Source: Ciborinia camelliae
Taxonomy: Eukaryota; Ascomycota; Leotiomycetes; Helotiales; Sclerotiniaceae
Assembly: GCA_025890175.1 (NCBI GenBank)
Contig: JANPYM010000021.1
Location: forward strand, 150,227-214,226
Reading direction: 5' to 3'
Length of the DNA stretch: 64,000 nt
The position numbers were made by a program, and so were the translations under genes. Below are positions 49,081 to 61,900 of this stretch, one piece after another. The notes beneath the pieces were generated by a model. It saw only the letters and a program-made list of their open reading frames with translations. It was not told the DNA's origin and ran no database searches. Each line of letters begins with the position of its first letter. Positions within the stretch are counted from its first letter, which is position 1.

Positions 49081-51389
49081 TTAAACTATCCGGTGCTCTC
49101 CAATGCCGTCAATCACCACGACATGACCATCCAGAAGTACAACCTCTCTCTTACAATTATATCGTGAATGTACCACCACCTTCGTCAGGACACCTTCATT
49201 CCAAGCGAGATCAAGCTCGAACCCGCCCCTAGCCTTGACACCACTTAACTCTCCAGATTGCCACTCGTGAGGACATGCTGGTAAAACGTGAATGGAATAA
49301 GGGACATGCGACTGGACAAGCATCTCCACAATCCCGGCACATCCACCCAAGTTGCCATCAATCTGGAAGGGAGGATGTAAATTAAGTAAGTTGGGCAAAG
49401 TACTCTTCTTCAATAACGTAACTACATGCCCCAGAGAGCCCTCGGCATCGCCTAATCGGGCGTGAAGGCAGACAAGCCAGGCGCGACTCCATCCTGTGTG
49501 ACCCCCGCCATTCTCCTCTCGACGGCGGAGCGTCACCTTGGCCGCCGACATGAGATCCGGGGTGTTCCAGAGGTCCGATGACCCGGCTCGGGGGTAGAGA
49601 TCCAAGAGATGCGATACGTGACGGTGGCCTGGCTCGCTCTCTTCGAAATCTCGAAGCCATTCCTGGAGTTGTCCCCGAGAGCCAACTTTCATCGGCGGTA
49701 GTCTGGCTTGAGCTCTTTCTACCGAATCATACAGTTCATCATCGATTTGGAGAAATTCGACAGATGAGATGAATGCGGTGAAAAGGGCATCGATGATCTG
49801 TGTATCGATCGAAGAGCCTTCGCACAAAATTCCCTTCTGTCCCTTCTCATCTATGTATGAGTTTTCGGGGGATAGAGATGGACTCGTTATTAAATATTGG
49901 CCTGTAGAATCTTCGATGAGAAAATCTAGGATGAACTGAACACTCCCCCGTAGTATGGGAAACATCCTCTGGAGGACCTCTTTATCTTTATCATCATTTT
50001 CAAATTCATATCTCTGCCATATGTGGATACAGAGCCATGCGCCACTCATGGGCCACACTAAGATTCCCTTCATTAGAAAGATCATCAACATAGAAACCTG
50101 AGACGGAACTCACATGTGCCTGGCATCCAACGATCCTGAGGGTCTGTATCAGCCCAAATATCTGTACAGCTATGGGATGTCCAACCACGACATCCATACA
50201 TAACTCTGGCCGTTTTCTCTCCACGATGTGCCATCCGCTCAAGCAGATCAAACAGTGGATCCTCACACTCTTTCAAATTACACACATTGGCCGGCCAATA
50301 ATTCATCTGTGTGTTGATGTTGATCGTGTATTTTGAACCCCATGCAGGCTGGAACGATGGATTCCATAGCCCTTGCAAAGTCGCAGGAAGAGCTTTGTAT
50401 CCAGGGCGGCTGCAGGATATAAGCAGATACCGACCATAGTTAGCATACAAAGCAATCAAACCTGGGTCTGGAGTGATAAGCAATCTCTCGTTTGTTGGTA
50501 TATGGGCAGCATCGGGGAAGAGTTGAAGTTTGAATCGTCCGTATAACGAATCGTAATCCCGAGTATGTCTTAGGAAAAGATATTCATGCCCATACAAAGC
50601 TTTTCTCACTTGGCCCAGAGTGGTAGCTTCTACATCTGCATGACGAAATGTGGTTTGTGCAGAGATCACGATGATGGCTCTCGAGGAGTTCACAATCACA
50701 CAATTCCCCACGGTCGCAACTTTCCCATCGCCAGCTAAGTCCTGAACACTGACGACGCAACAAAATTTGTTACTATTTCGCCCCCCTGGTGTCCCATGCA
50801 TAACAATAGTTCCATCGTGTGCTTCGATAGAATCAACGAACTCATCAGTAGCGTATTCTCGGTCACTGTATCTAGATAATCGGACGGTGAACTCTGATTT
50901 TTCTGACGCCTCCAATTGAATGATCAATACATCGTCAGGGTAACTCGCAAAGGCCCTGCGTTTGTATCTAACTCCCAGACACTCATACTCCGTAGTCACA
51001 GTCGCTTCTGACAGATCTAGGCCCCTCCAATAATTTTTCACGTCTGATGAGTCGTGACCAAAGTCCAAGGTAAGGGTGCCGAGCGGTTCGTAGTGTCTTT
51101 GACTGTGAGGAGTGGCGAAGAACGCCTGCTCAACCAACTTTTCCGCCTCTGCATGATCGCCTATCCGGATAAAATGTCGCAGGCGGTCTAGGTTTTTGAA
51201 TGCGTCTTTAGGCGTGCGATCTTGGGGACCGCCATACCAAACCGAGTTCTCGTTCAATTGAAGCGTTTCCTTTGTCGTACCACCATAAACCATTGCACCC
51301 AATCTGCCATTGCCGATAGGCAAACTCTCCGACCATTCCTTCGCAGGTGACGTGTAATGCAGAGTTTCCTTTAGGTTAGAAGTAGCCAT
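49081..51389 (-). CDS. GH95 alpha-L-fucosidase family glycosidase
   Basis: Two exons, 51389-50114 and 50057-49081, 750 residues. The 56-bp intron (GTGAGT...CTTAG, TCTAAT branch) joins RWMPGT to LWPMSGAWL in frame. GH95 contains inverting 1,2-alpha-L-fucosidases and related L-galactosidases. Seen: the N-terminal SLPIGNGRLGAMVYGG beta-domain start, the NINTQMNYWPAN motif holding two catalytic-site Asn in the family, HRHVSHLLDLYP, and the C-terminal FQIDGNLGG carrying the family's catalytic Asp. The helix after GAWLC reads HIWQRY where many relatives have Glu or Asp at the Gln; I cannot say whether it matters. No signal peptide, so probably cytosolic, acting on imported oligosaccharides. It lies back-to-back with the sugar porter and tail-to-tail with GH1. 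Confidence 0.95.
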
Positions 51390-52069
51390 ATTGGTTGTTC
51401 AAATGGTAACGTCTAATGTCTAAAATTGAGACATTCTCAATTTATCAAGTTTCTCATGTTCGCAACAGACAAATGCGGCCACCCTTGGTGCATCCTCTTC
51501 CGCTAGAAATTGCCTCTTGTCCAATCGCTTTGGGTTTCATTTCAAGGATTGATTTATCCTGAAATCTTGTTGGCGTATAGACATTAGCCGAAATACAAAT
51601 ATCTTTGAAATCCATCAATAAAATTGTTTCGTTTAATGATTTTACCCAACTGTTGGAGTTGCGGAGAAGAGATAATGCGGGGAAAATCGAGGCAATATGG
51701 GATGGGAATCATGGGAGCGAGGGCCGCTTTCCCGCACGGGACGTGTGACATTGTGATATGATCTCCACGAATTCGAACGAATATCCTATATAACTTGTAT
51801 TAAATGCCCGGTGTTGAATCTAGTGTACGACAGGAAATATATAGGCAGTGTGCAACGTTGGTCTTTGCGAACTTCACTTTGCATCTCCCATCCTCCCCCC
51901 TCGTTTATCGAACAATATTCCGCAAAGGTTTCTTCATTGCAGCCAACTCCCGCTCCAAATATTTTATCGATAAACATCACACATATAATTCTGGATTGCC
52001 TTGATAAAACTCCATGGGCACGCGGGGCGTTCTTTTCACGTCGACGAGTTTGGCCAAAGAAACATAGCA
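51390..52069. promoter_or_regulatory. shared divergent promoter of GH95 and sugar porter
   Basis: 680 bp between the ATGs of GH95 (-) and the MFS porter (+). A TATATAA lies at 51787-51793, oriented for the porter. A GCGGGG at 51677-51682 fits the SYGGGG binding consensus of the carbon-catabolite repressor CreA/Cre1. A shared promoter would allow joint induction. The sites are seen in the sequence; their use is inferred. Confidence 0.45.
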
Positions 52070-53713
52070 ATGTCATCCAGATTTGATCACAAGTTGGAGC
52101 CGGTCGTCTCAGAGCGTCCGGGTGACTTTAAACATGCTGAAGAAAACGCGGAAGAAGTCACCATCGCTCGTCTTACCGAAGAAGATTTATTTCTTCTCTC
52201 ACAAGAATCGCTCAAGTTCAAATCGTGGACAACCTTTCGCCTTTTCTTGATGATGTTTGTTCAAGGCTGTGGTGCAGCTGGATATGGTATTGATTGGGCT
52301 GTAATTTCTGGAATTAACGCCTTCAAACCTTGGCATACATACTTCGGATTCGGCTCTAGCGGTGTGACTTATGGGACATTGAATGCGTTAATGACCATTG
52401 GAACTGTTTGTGGTGCCCCATTTATGGGATTTGCCGATATTATCGGACGTCGAGGCATCAACTTCGCAGGAAATTTTATTGTTCTATTCGCATCTCTGCT
52501 GCAAGCCTTTTCGGTTAACATCGGCATGTTCATGGCCGGTCGTTTCTTTCTAGGATTCGGTTCAGCACTCATGTCAAGTCCCCAGTACGTAGCAGAGGTA
52601 GCACCAACCCATCTCAGAGGTCGACTTGTCGGATTGTTTGGAGCTTGCTTCCAGGTCGGAAGTTTGTGCATGAACGCTGGATTGATAGGATTTGCCCATA
52701 TCGAATCGAACTGGTGCTGGAGAATTCCTTTGGCCCTAGAAGGGTTGTTTCCTTTGATCGTTTGCTTGTTAATCTACCCCTTGACTCCTGAGTCCCCACG
52801 TTATCTCATCATGAGAGGTCAAAAAGAAAAAGCGAAGAGGGTTATCGCCCAGATGCATACCACAGAAGGCAACAACGTGGATCATCCCTTGGTCATAAAT
52901 GTCGCAAACCAGATTGAAGAGTCCTTGCAAAATGAGAGACAAAGCAATCATTCTTACTGGGATTATCGTGTACTTTTCCATGGCAAATCAGCTCAATACA
53001 GAGTGCTCGTTCTCGTTTTATACTCAATCTTCCAACAGTGGAATGGTGGCGGTATTATCGGACAATATCTAGTGCCTGCCCTAGTCACAATTGGGATCAC
53101 TGGAACAACAGAGCAGTTGGGTATGAACTTCGGACTCAATGCGACATATCTTGTGTTCACGGTATGCGGTTCCTTAATCGTGGATAAATTTCGAAGAAGA
53201 ACTTTGATCTTCGCAGGATTAATTAGTTTCATCCTCCTCCAAACTGCTGCTACAATAACCTCCTGGCGATTTCAAATCACCAAAAGCAAAGTTGATGCCG
53301 GACTTGTTGTGACCTGGCTCTTCCTATTTCAAACCTGCTCCTCTTTGTTGATCGCAACCATGCATAACCTTTACCCCGTTGAAATCTTATCGCTTGGTAT
53401 GAGGGCGAAAGGTATGGGTTTGTATGCCTTTGTGCAGGGCGCGGCCGGAACCGTCCAGAATTATGGCATCTCGGTTGGCATTCAAAAAATCGGATACAAG
53501 ATTTGGGTTGTGTATGTTGGATACAACCTCATACAGTTGGTTCTCTCATATTTCGTATTCCCAGAAACTTCCGAGTTGACTTTGGAGGAAATCGATGTTG
53601 TATTTGAAACACCCGGCGTCAGACCGGTCAAGATGTCCCTGGATATTCAGAAGGCGAAGAGAGAAAAGGCAAGACTAGAGTCTGAAGGGATATCCAGCGG
53701 TGTTCAGTATTGA
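52070..53713 (+). CDS. MFS sugar porter (hexose/lactose permease-like)
   Basis: Intronless, 547 residues from the ATG at 52070 (MSSRFDHKLEP); the frame is open upstream but has no earlier ATG. About 12 hydrophobic helices. Sugar-porter signatures: GFADIIGRRG between helices 2 and 3, GRFFLGFG, PESPRYLIMRG after helix 6, a Q-rich helix 7 (IFQQWNGGGIIGQY), VDKFRRR between helices 8 and 9, and PETSELTLEEID after helix 12. It would be a proton symporter or facilitator in the plasma membrane. Resemblance is closest to fungal lactose-permease/hexose-transporter-like porters, but the substrate cannot be read from sequence. Its promoter is shared with GH95, so an oligosaccharide that GH95 and GH1 then degrade is a reasonable guess. 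Confidence 0.95.
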   Translation: MSSRFDHKLEPVVSERPGDFKHAEENAEEVTIARLTEEDLFLLSQESLKFKSWTTFRLFLMMFVQGCGAAGYGIDWAVISGINAFKPWHTYFGFGSSGVTYGTLNALMTIGTVCGAPFMGFADIIGRRGINFAGNFIVLFASLLQAFSVNIGMFMAGRFFLGFGSALMSSPQYVAEVAPTHLRGRLVGLFGACFQVGSLCMNAGLIGFAHIESNWCWRIPLALEGLFPLIVCLLIYPLTPESPRYLIMRGQKEKAKRVIAQMHTTEGNNVDHPLVINVANQIEESLQNERQSNHSYWDYRVLFHGKSAQYRVLVLVLYSIFQQWNGGGIIGQYLVPALVTIGITGTTEQLGMNFGLNATYLVFTVCGSLIVDKFRRRTLIFAGLISFILLQTAATITSWRFQITKSKVDAGLVVTWLFLFQTCSSLLIATMHNLYPVEILSLGMRAKGMGLYAFVQGAAGTVQNYGISVGIQKIGYKIWVVYVGYNLIQLVLSYFVFPETSELTLEEIDVVFETPGVRPVKMSLDIQKAKREKARLESEGISSGVQY

Positions 53714-56610
53714 GAAGAGTGAAATATTTGGAGAATCATAGGTAATTTCTCGACTTGGGTTGGTGTTAGGTTCTTTAATGATTCTCGTGAATTCCATTAA
53801 ATTTGCGAGTGCCACGCTTCTGATTGAGCTTGAGGTTCAACCGCCCATTTGCCTTATTATCCGCAGAATGGATGGTTTGCAGGCTCATATGGTATTTCCG
53901 AACAACCCAGAAAAGTAAATGGCATTGAATGGATGTGATATTTAATTGTGAGAATTATTCATCAGTCTCTCCAACACCAAATGTGATGTGTGTTATCAAG
54001 AGCACAAATGGAAGGCTTGGTAGTTTGAATCTCCAGCTGACTAGGTAATTAACCTTACTTAAACTTAAACAGGTAAACAGGTTATCACAACAAATCCCCA
54101 AAAGGTAATCTTAACCATTTTATATTCCCTCAAATATATTTCAAAGACCTCATATATCTTTATCCGAGGTGATGTTTCAATGTGTCCCATCAGCAGAGTC
54201 CAACAAAGAAGATATCCCAACCACTACCTATTTGCCCTCTCTTCCATATGTTCTCTTTTCACAGCATAAGCTTAATCACAATAGGATATGCTCAAGATAT
54301 GAAATATTCATACAAAATGGCTCTCACATTAGAGACCAGAATCTCTGGGTCATGGGTGTTCCGAATATTGTCTCCCTTTTTGGGTGGCTGACAAGAAGTC
54401 ATCTGCTACACCATTAGGAATTTTTCATTCTTTCATCAACCCCCCCGCACTCCCCAGCTCAAAATCATAACATCTATGATTCGCGTTAGAATCAAAGTAT
54501 GCCTCTGAAGCTTCAAGATGTACCCAAATTTGACCCAACATCAACTGTGCACATAAATTGTTACCAGACAATATCAGGACCATGGGCTGCCAGAGTTACA
54601 AAGATTAGTATTCGGTTCAGAGTTACATCCTGCTTTAATGACAAACATGAAGCTTGATATAGGAATATCATTTTTTGGAAGAGCCTTATCCTTTCTCCTG
54701 GTAATAATCATAATTACATCAAAGTCCTTGTCAGAGAAGATTCAAACAACGAAGATGATGCAAATCTTCAACATTGGCGGGATAATCTCCCTCATGTTTC
54801 TCATTGATTTTCACTTGATCTGCTTCGATTCCGGATCTGGCTCCAAATGCTGCAGAAACGGGGACTTCGGGATAATCGATTCCTAGATTGTTCCAAGTCT
54901 CATAAACCTCTCGGCTTGCGCCTTGTCGATACTCCTTAGGCTTAAGAAGTGGCCTATTGAAAAGGTATCGTGTTATCCTTATAACTTTGCATACTGGGGC
55001 TGCCAAGAAAGTATTAGCCATGACCACCATGAGCAAACCAGCATCCAGAATGACGTACCTACAATACTGGGACAAATGACGAGGACATATTCCTTCAGTA
55101 CTGTGACTGCAATGACCACCAATCTGAAAACCGGTTAAGCAGATACTCGTGAAGAATATGAAGAAGGCGAAAAATAAGAAAATATGTGAGAAACAGCCTT
55201 CCTCCCCTTCTTCCTGCCTTTCATATTCAGACGTAAGAAGAGATGTTCGACCTATTAGCTCCGCTTAAGGAGGAATATCTTGCAACCCTTACATATTTTG
55301 TCGGTAGGTCAGGTTCTCCTAATGAACGGGGATTTAGTTTAATGAAGTTTGTGAAGGAAAGACGATACTTTTGAGAAGATGGAGCACGTGGTATCTGGCT
55401 TTTAGATGGGTTTAAGGACACCAACAACTTGAAACTTGAGACTAACATGTAATATCTCTCGATGGCCATTAATTTACGCCAAAGGAGGGTAGATGTCTGC
55501 GATGACCAGGAACTGATTGTACAGCAAGAATCTGAACTCAGTATTAATCTTCTTGTCACTCGGACTGGGCCTCAACACAACAGTGCTTTGACATTGTGCA
55601 ACTCCAGCATCGAAGTGATGTCTTTTGGGGTTACAAGCAGACTCGTTCGACTTGTCTTTCTTAACTCACATATCCAAAGAGGTATTTTATCTGTACCTTC
55701 CAACATTTCAACCCCGCCACTTATTGGGCCAAGATATTCCATCTCCGATATTCCATCTGCACACGTTTGCCCTCGACTAAAACTTGGAAATGCAGTATTT
55801 TAGCGTGGTATTGTCACTGCCCTATATTTATATTCGTATCACGACACTGGCGATACTGATACTGATACTTTTTCTTGTGCGCCCGGGTATGAAACTTCCG
55901 TACCACAGTATCACCTATGATCAAACCTGATTATCACGTCGTATTCTGGAACTATTCTGGAACAGGAGATGGATGATTGATCCTTACACAATACTTGTGT
56001 GGTAGTTATTCCGAAAAGCTTGGAAGGTTGGGAGATCTTCCGCCGGATCTTTGTGATGATAAAAAATCATCTCACCATATGTCAGATGCCTTTGTTCAGA
56101 CTCGTACGTGTAAGATCTCGGGACGATAGATTTATCCCTAATTTTCTTGCTCTCTTCTACTCTTGCAGCGGTTGTCGTGTTTCTTCAAACTTTTATTCTC
56201 ATTTCTATCATTATTGCGATATTCTAGAAGATATTTCATCATCATTCTTCGGCCACTCGACAGAATTTTCAGTAGGATCTGCTAATCATGATCCTTAATG
56301 CTCATGTATGAGACTATACATTTGTACCCCGCCGGTAGTCACATAACACCGTTCAATCTCCCCTCCCGTTATGTACGATGTCACCAATTCCATCGCCAGT
56401 GCCCTGATTATCCTTTCGATCATATTCATCATATGTATCATCATGATCTCTTCTTTCTTTAGGCCTCTATATATTCCCGTCTTATCCCCCATCTCTCTAC
56501 CTCCTCATCTCATCTCTCCCATCCCATCATTCTATATCCACCATCTACAGAATCTCATTCATATCCTCGCACGTACTCTCGAAATTCCGCATCCTCTCCA
56601 ACCTATCACC
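53714..56610. other. intergenic with possible decayed frames
   Basis: 3' flank of the porter, then 54.6-55.8 kb of short minus frames with hydrophobic pieces (for example ILDAGLLMVVMANTF near 55040) that faintly recall fungal membrane proteins but match no family securely. The final 250 bp hold the promoter and leader of the small secreted protein; a TATATATT lies at about 56467. Confidence 0.45.
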
Positions 56611-56844
56611 ATGAAATTTCTCGCCGAACTCTCGTTGGCGCTCGCCATGACAGTAGGAGTTTTGGGGGGTGCATTAGATGCTTCAGCCAGTGATAAAACG
56701 GCGACATCCACTTCAAGCGCCACGTCTTCGAGTGCCAGTGCGGCAACGGTTACGACGACCACAACTGCAAATCCTTATGGTGCATATGGAAACTACGGAA
56801 AGTATGGAAGCTATGGAAGCTACAAGAAGAGAGAAGAAAAGTAG
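56611..56844 (+). CDS. small secreted Tyr/Gly-rich protein
   Basis: A 77-residue protein in one exon. The frame is open further upstream, but the ATG at 56611 has a good context (CACCATG) and begins a clear signal peptide: MKFLAELSLALAMTVGVLGG, with cleavage likely soon after, near residue 22-26. Then follow about 28 Ser/Thr/Ala residues (a likely O-glycosylated linker), and a tail of YG-x repeats (YGAYGNYGKYGSYGSY) ending in KKREEK, whose KR/KK could be a Kex2-type processing site or a basic end. There is no cysteine, unlike most fungal effectors. Role unknown; cell-wall or surface association is a guess from composition. No neighbouring gene suggests a pathway. Confidence 0.72.
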   Translation: MKFLAELSLALAMTVGVLGGALDASASDKTATSTSSATSSSASAATVTTTTTANPYGAYGNYGKYGSYGSYKKREEK

Positions 56845-58920
56845 TTTGGACGTGGTTTGAAAGATGAGTGAGTTCAACTGATGATATGATTGAAATGCAC
56901 ATTTTGAATGGGAAGAATATAATTGACTTTCGTAGGACCGCTTCGAATCTTAACTCTACTACGGTATTCATTTTCTGTCTTTCTTTCTGGAAAGATACTG
57001 GGGGTTTGGACTTGGGTGGTTTGGTGCTTTCATTTATTTCTTTTGATGGGGGGTCTCTTGCGTGAATGTCGTTCGTTTCAAGGGGGTGGTCACAGGCAAA
57101 TCTTGAAGTTTCGACTTTCTGGACTTTGTGGGATATTCTTCATCGCAGGACTCGAGGGTTTAGGCAGTATCTTCAATTCGATTTATTAAGTACGCTATGC
57201 ATACACTTTCCGGGCTCTCGAGATTTTTTATCTATTATGAGCGTGAAAATTTCCTAATCAAATCAAGTACCCATTCTAATAGCTCATTCTTTCCTATAAA
57301 ACCAAAGTTCGAAACTAGTATGTCTATACTTTTTTATAGAAAATTTGGTACATTAGTTGGTCCTTGCCTTAAGGAATGGAGCCGGAATATATTACCTGTC
57401 CTGCGTAGTTTAAAGAGTTACAAAGCATGATCACATTTCTCCTAAACTATCTAAACCTAAAAATCACTATCTCGCTGTAAATAATTGACAAGTCAATGAC
57501 AGCAATATTAAGTAAGTATATCTATTGAGTTCAATGGCATACCTAGCATCTTTACCAAAAAAATCAACTATCTATCTCTGTCGTTTTTTCTTTCCTACGA
57601 CTGTTGTCGATCTCACCACCACAATCCACATCTTCGTGGAAAGAACAAAACTGTTAATGCGCGGCCAAATTCATTTCTCAAATGATATGATACAACTTTA
57701 CGCTCCGCATGGCGCAGTGCGGTTCGTGTCCTTAAAAACGTTACTTTGAGATCACATACAGGATTTCATATAAATATAACTGTGCTGAGAAACTCCCTAT
57801 TTATATATTTCCTATCTCCTCGTTCAACGAGCTCAACGAAAAACCGTGTAGTGGGTCCAAACAGATGTAGTCACGCAATCGTCGCGCAATCGTTCCGCAA
57901 TCGACGGAAAATAAAATCAGAATTATTTTCCAATTCTATAGCTTTAACGAGTTGTACGGATTTTCGGATTACAGGCAATGTTCACGGAGATTAGGAGGCG
58001 TTCTATGGAAGGGTGCCGGCAGAGCGAGATATATGTATTGGTCTATATGACTGTGAACTAAGCCTACCATCAGAATTCCAAGGAAAGGAGAAATTAGATG
58101 TTTTTGTCTTGCTGTCACTCGCATTCCTCGTGGTTGCTGTGCTTCAATCTTGATCGTTAATATCTTATAAACTTGACGGTCAAGATATCATTGTCTGTTT
58201 CCTTCCTATCCGTTCCTTGCTGATATGTATTGAGACTTCAGTAGCTACTCAGCCAGCCGTCTTCCACTTGGTATCATCCCCGCCAATTTACAGGATGCAT
58301 TTCATATGCTTTGATGCCAGTTTTGGGTAAATCATATTTAGAAGGATTATGGGATTTAAGGTGCCATTTTCTACATTTATTCCCCCAAAAAGAAAATGTT
58401 AGGTGAATAATCATGAGAAGCTGTGTTTGGTGCAATCTTTAAAAATCCCATAAGTGACTGAATTCAGTAGGTTGACAAATAGGTATTCCAAAGCACATAA
58501 ATCACTTAAAAAAGTGCTTTGCATAATAATCGATGAACCTCATATTAAACGACCAAATCTCGGTGCAAAGAGTGGTTAATATATGAGAGGGGAGAAACTT
58601 TTACGTTTCATATGCTGAGACGGCAGTGAAGTGGTTTTGTTCTTGGCGCATGCTACTTTCTCTCCAGCATCACTCACTAGGCATCTAGCTCTCATCACCA
58701 ACTGACAATGAACTTAAAAATTCTGCTGTCATTAAAGTTGTTATAAAATTAGTAATCCAACTCAAACCTTGCAACACCGAAATATAACCTCTTAAAACCA
58801 GAGATCCGATTATAGAATTTCGCTCCTCCGGCTACGCACTAGTCCATCAAACTTTCAGCAATGGAGAAATTCAACGCCCTCATGATCAATACGCAAGCTC
58901 ACGCATTTTTTATACTAGCG

Positions 58921-58954
<34 letters not shown>

Positions 58955-61900
58955 CTTTCACCAATGCTGGAAAAGTTCATGAATTATAACCCCACCAGGA
59001 TTAAAAGATTCCAAGGGCGCCGGTTCCAAGACTTTTTCTCGATTCTTCAGGCTTGGGGATTTTGAACCCGTCTTCATACAACTCCTTCGAAATCACATCA
59101 CCCATTCACTTTATTTAACCTCTCCGAATTCTCCTTACTCTACTCCCAAATAGGAGCTCTATGCGTAGAGATAGCTCCGGTCATTATGCTCTGCTATCAT
59201 ATCCGACATGGAGTCGCGTAATGATGTAACCTATGTTTTATAAGTGAGAAGAGTAAAAAATTTGAGGTTCCCAACGCGTCTACTTATGTAATTCAGATTT
59301 AACGCACCCAGTAAAAGGTCAAAGGACCGAGATTCGGAGGTAACAGAGTAGTAATGGGATTTCTTGGATGCCATGAATATCCCGTGAAACAACACTCTAA
59401 TTGAAAGTTTAGTGATCCGCAGTCATGTGAGTGTTTGGGAAATGTAAGATTGCCCAACTGACCATTTGTCCGCGGTATATATAAGCCGTGGAGTTATTCT
59501 TGGCATGCAGTTGGGATTGATGTTGGCGTACGTAATCCCGCATGTACGCACGTAACACCTGCAACGTTAAATATTCATTTGAGACAAATGTTGCTATTGA
59601 TGCAAAAAAATGAAAAAATTAAAATTTGGAAAGCTTAAAGGGTGAACCTCTTGTTTTGGAGAATCTCGCAGCAGATGTTACTTGCAGAACGGGGCCGAAA
59701 GAAAAAGATCAACTCATCTCTTGCTGATTCATAATGAAGATGCTAAAATCTGCATTTGCCAAGATATTGGGAGAACACTACTCCTCTGCGTATGAAAATA
59801 ATTCCCCGACGGATTTTGAGCCTCGTAAGCTCGCAGAACCACGGATAGATGTTTACACAACTTTTGTGGGAAAATCCATTCAACTCTCTAGCCAAACTTG
59901 CAGTTTTTCGCCGGATTTCCGGTTATATCCACATCGGCGAAAAAGCAAATAGCAATAATTGAGAAACCAGCTGCTCGCGACAGTGTGGAGTCAACAAACA
60001 GGAGTGAAATCAACGCAGAAATCGGCATGTTACCATCACAAGCCAGCGACATGAGCTATACAGTGCCTCTGAAGCTGCTGTTGGACTTTCGATGAGAAAG
60101 CAACTTCAGTGCCTTGCTTCTTGGCTCGGTGCGAGTTTGGTATTGTTCTTGTTCGGGCAATGGCACCATGGAACAAAGGCACTCCTTTCTCTGCACATGA
60201 TAACGCAACCATTCTCTTCTCATCCTTCCTGTAATTTCTGGGCCTCCTTTAAAAACCTTATATTGGTAGACTTTTATCTTGGCCTCGATCAATGAAGAAT
60301 GCGTCTGCGCTTTGCTCGGTGTGGATTTTTCATACAGCGACAAGCTTTGCGGCTACGGTGTCAGGCATTATTATCGTCAATAAGGCGAAATATTCACCTC
60401 CAGACCTTCTTGTAGGGTCATTGCTTGACACAATCTGCAGTTGGTTAGCATCTTCAGTCATTATGAACAATTCATACGATGCGGGTTTGCGCACTTCCTG
60501 TAGAGTGGAAGAATTCAAGAAAGACAAGGGAAGAGATTCAGAGGTAACATTGACATATTGCACCCAAAAAATAGGATATTGTCGTGACATCCCAAGATTG
60601 ATACCAGGAATTCTGCATGCCGAAATGGGGAAAATTGATGCATATTTTGTTCACGTGAATTTGATTACTCAGCATATCGGAGGAATCTCGCTATGAATGA
60701 GCCAATGATTTTTTTGTGTACAGGCAGGAGATATTATGTTACACTGCAGGGTCACCGTTATCGGTTTTCATTTCATCTCTCAAAGCAAAAAGTCTTGCAT
60801 CCAAAAAGTCTCGCATCTTCATCTAACCCTCCTATCCTATCTCTTCCAAAATGCCAAAATGCCAAAATGCCCATCAAACATAAACATCGATGTGGACCTC
60901 CCCAAAGCTCGTCCCCGAAGCTCGTCCCCGATGATAACCCTCACTTAAACAGGCGGTGAACTTCCGAGTGGTGCAAGCTTACAAGCTTCATTCCTTCATT
61001 CCTAGCATATTTAGTCTCCACCATTTCCCCGGAGCCTAAGCGTGTGATCATGATTGTGCTAGGGTTAGGGTAGCAGCGTGAAGTATCTCAGTGGGTACCA
61101 TAGAAAGGAATTCTCGCAAAATTCCCATATTGCTTGTTGCTGCACATATACGAAAGAGGCATGCCTAAGGACTTAACCGCTGTGCATGAGGCTCGGGTCC
61201 TTTCGCAGAAGCTACTTGCATAGAGCATCTTATTCTACAATTATGCATCAGCATTTCTTTGAGAGTGCGTTCTGCGAGCTTATTGTGAAATTCAGAATTG
61301 CATGCTGATGATATAGGGCTATTATACGACGTGTCTCCTACGATAGCTCGTATAGACTGAACCTTAATAGAAATCATCAGTGTGTAGGAGACGAGATGGA
61401 TCGCCTTGATTTGGGCGCGGCATACCTTGAACCTTATATCATATGCTAGATTACATACTAAAGTATTCGATCACGATCATCAAGGTTAGATCTCTCAAGC
61501 TTTCTCTGATGATCCCGTGCATCTCTAGTTTTTTAAAGGGCACAACGGGTCTGATACTGATCCTTTTATTTTGAGACATGTTTGATTGTAATAATGGAAT
61601 TCACTCGAGCGCCTTTTGATAAGGTTATTGGAAAATGCTCCTGGTGTCCATCTCAAACACCACCCACCAAGACTGAGCCAGGATATACATAATCGAAAAT
61701 CGTTATCTGTTCATTTTACTCATTTCCCCAACGTCAGATCCACAAGACAGTATTCTCAAAATTCCATAAACATGGATCAGGGTTATGATGTAGCCTGTTC
61801 ATATTGAACAAGGATAACTTCAGAGATTCCACATTTCTGGATTCAAAATCCACACTATCCATGCATCTAAAGTCGTCGACCACACGCTAGGGGTGAAGGA

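Noticed and set aside
54731..55560. Minus-strand hydrophobic frames that faintly resemble RTA1-type membrane proteins
   Set aside because: Only one helix-like piece (ILDAGLLMVVMANTF) is suggestive; the order and other motifs are missing. A profile search against RTA1 would decide.
60292..60696. ATG-started 134-codon plus frame
   Set aside because: No recognisable family, no signal peptide of good form, no supporting splice signals. It may be chance or decayed.
61060..61075. TAGGGTTAGGG, telomere-like
   Set aside because: Fewer than two full TTAGGG units; not a telomere remnant.
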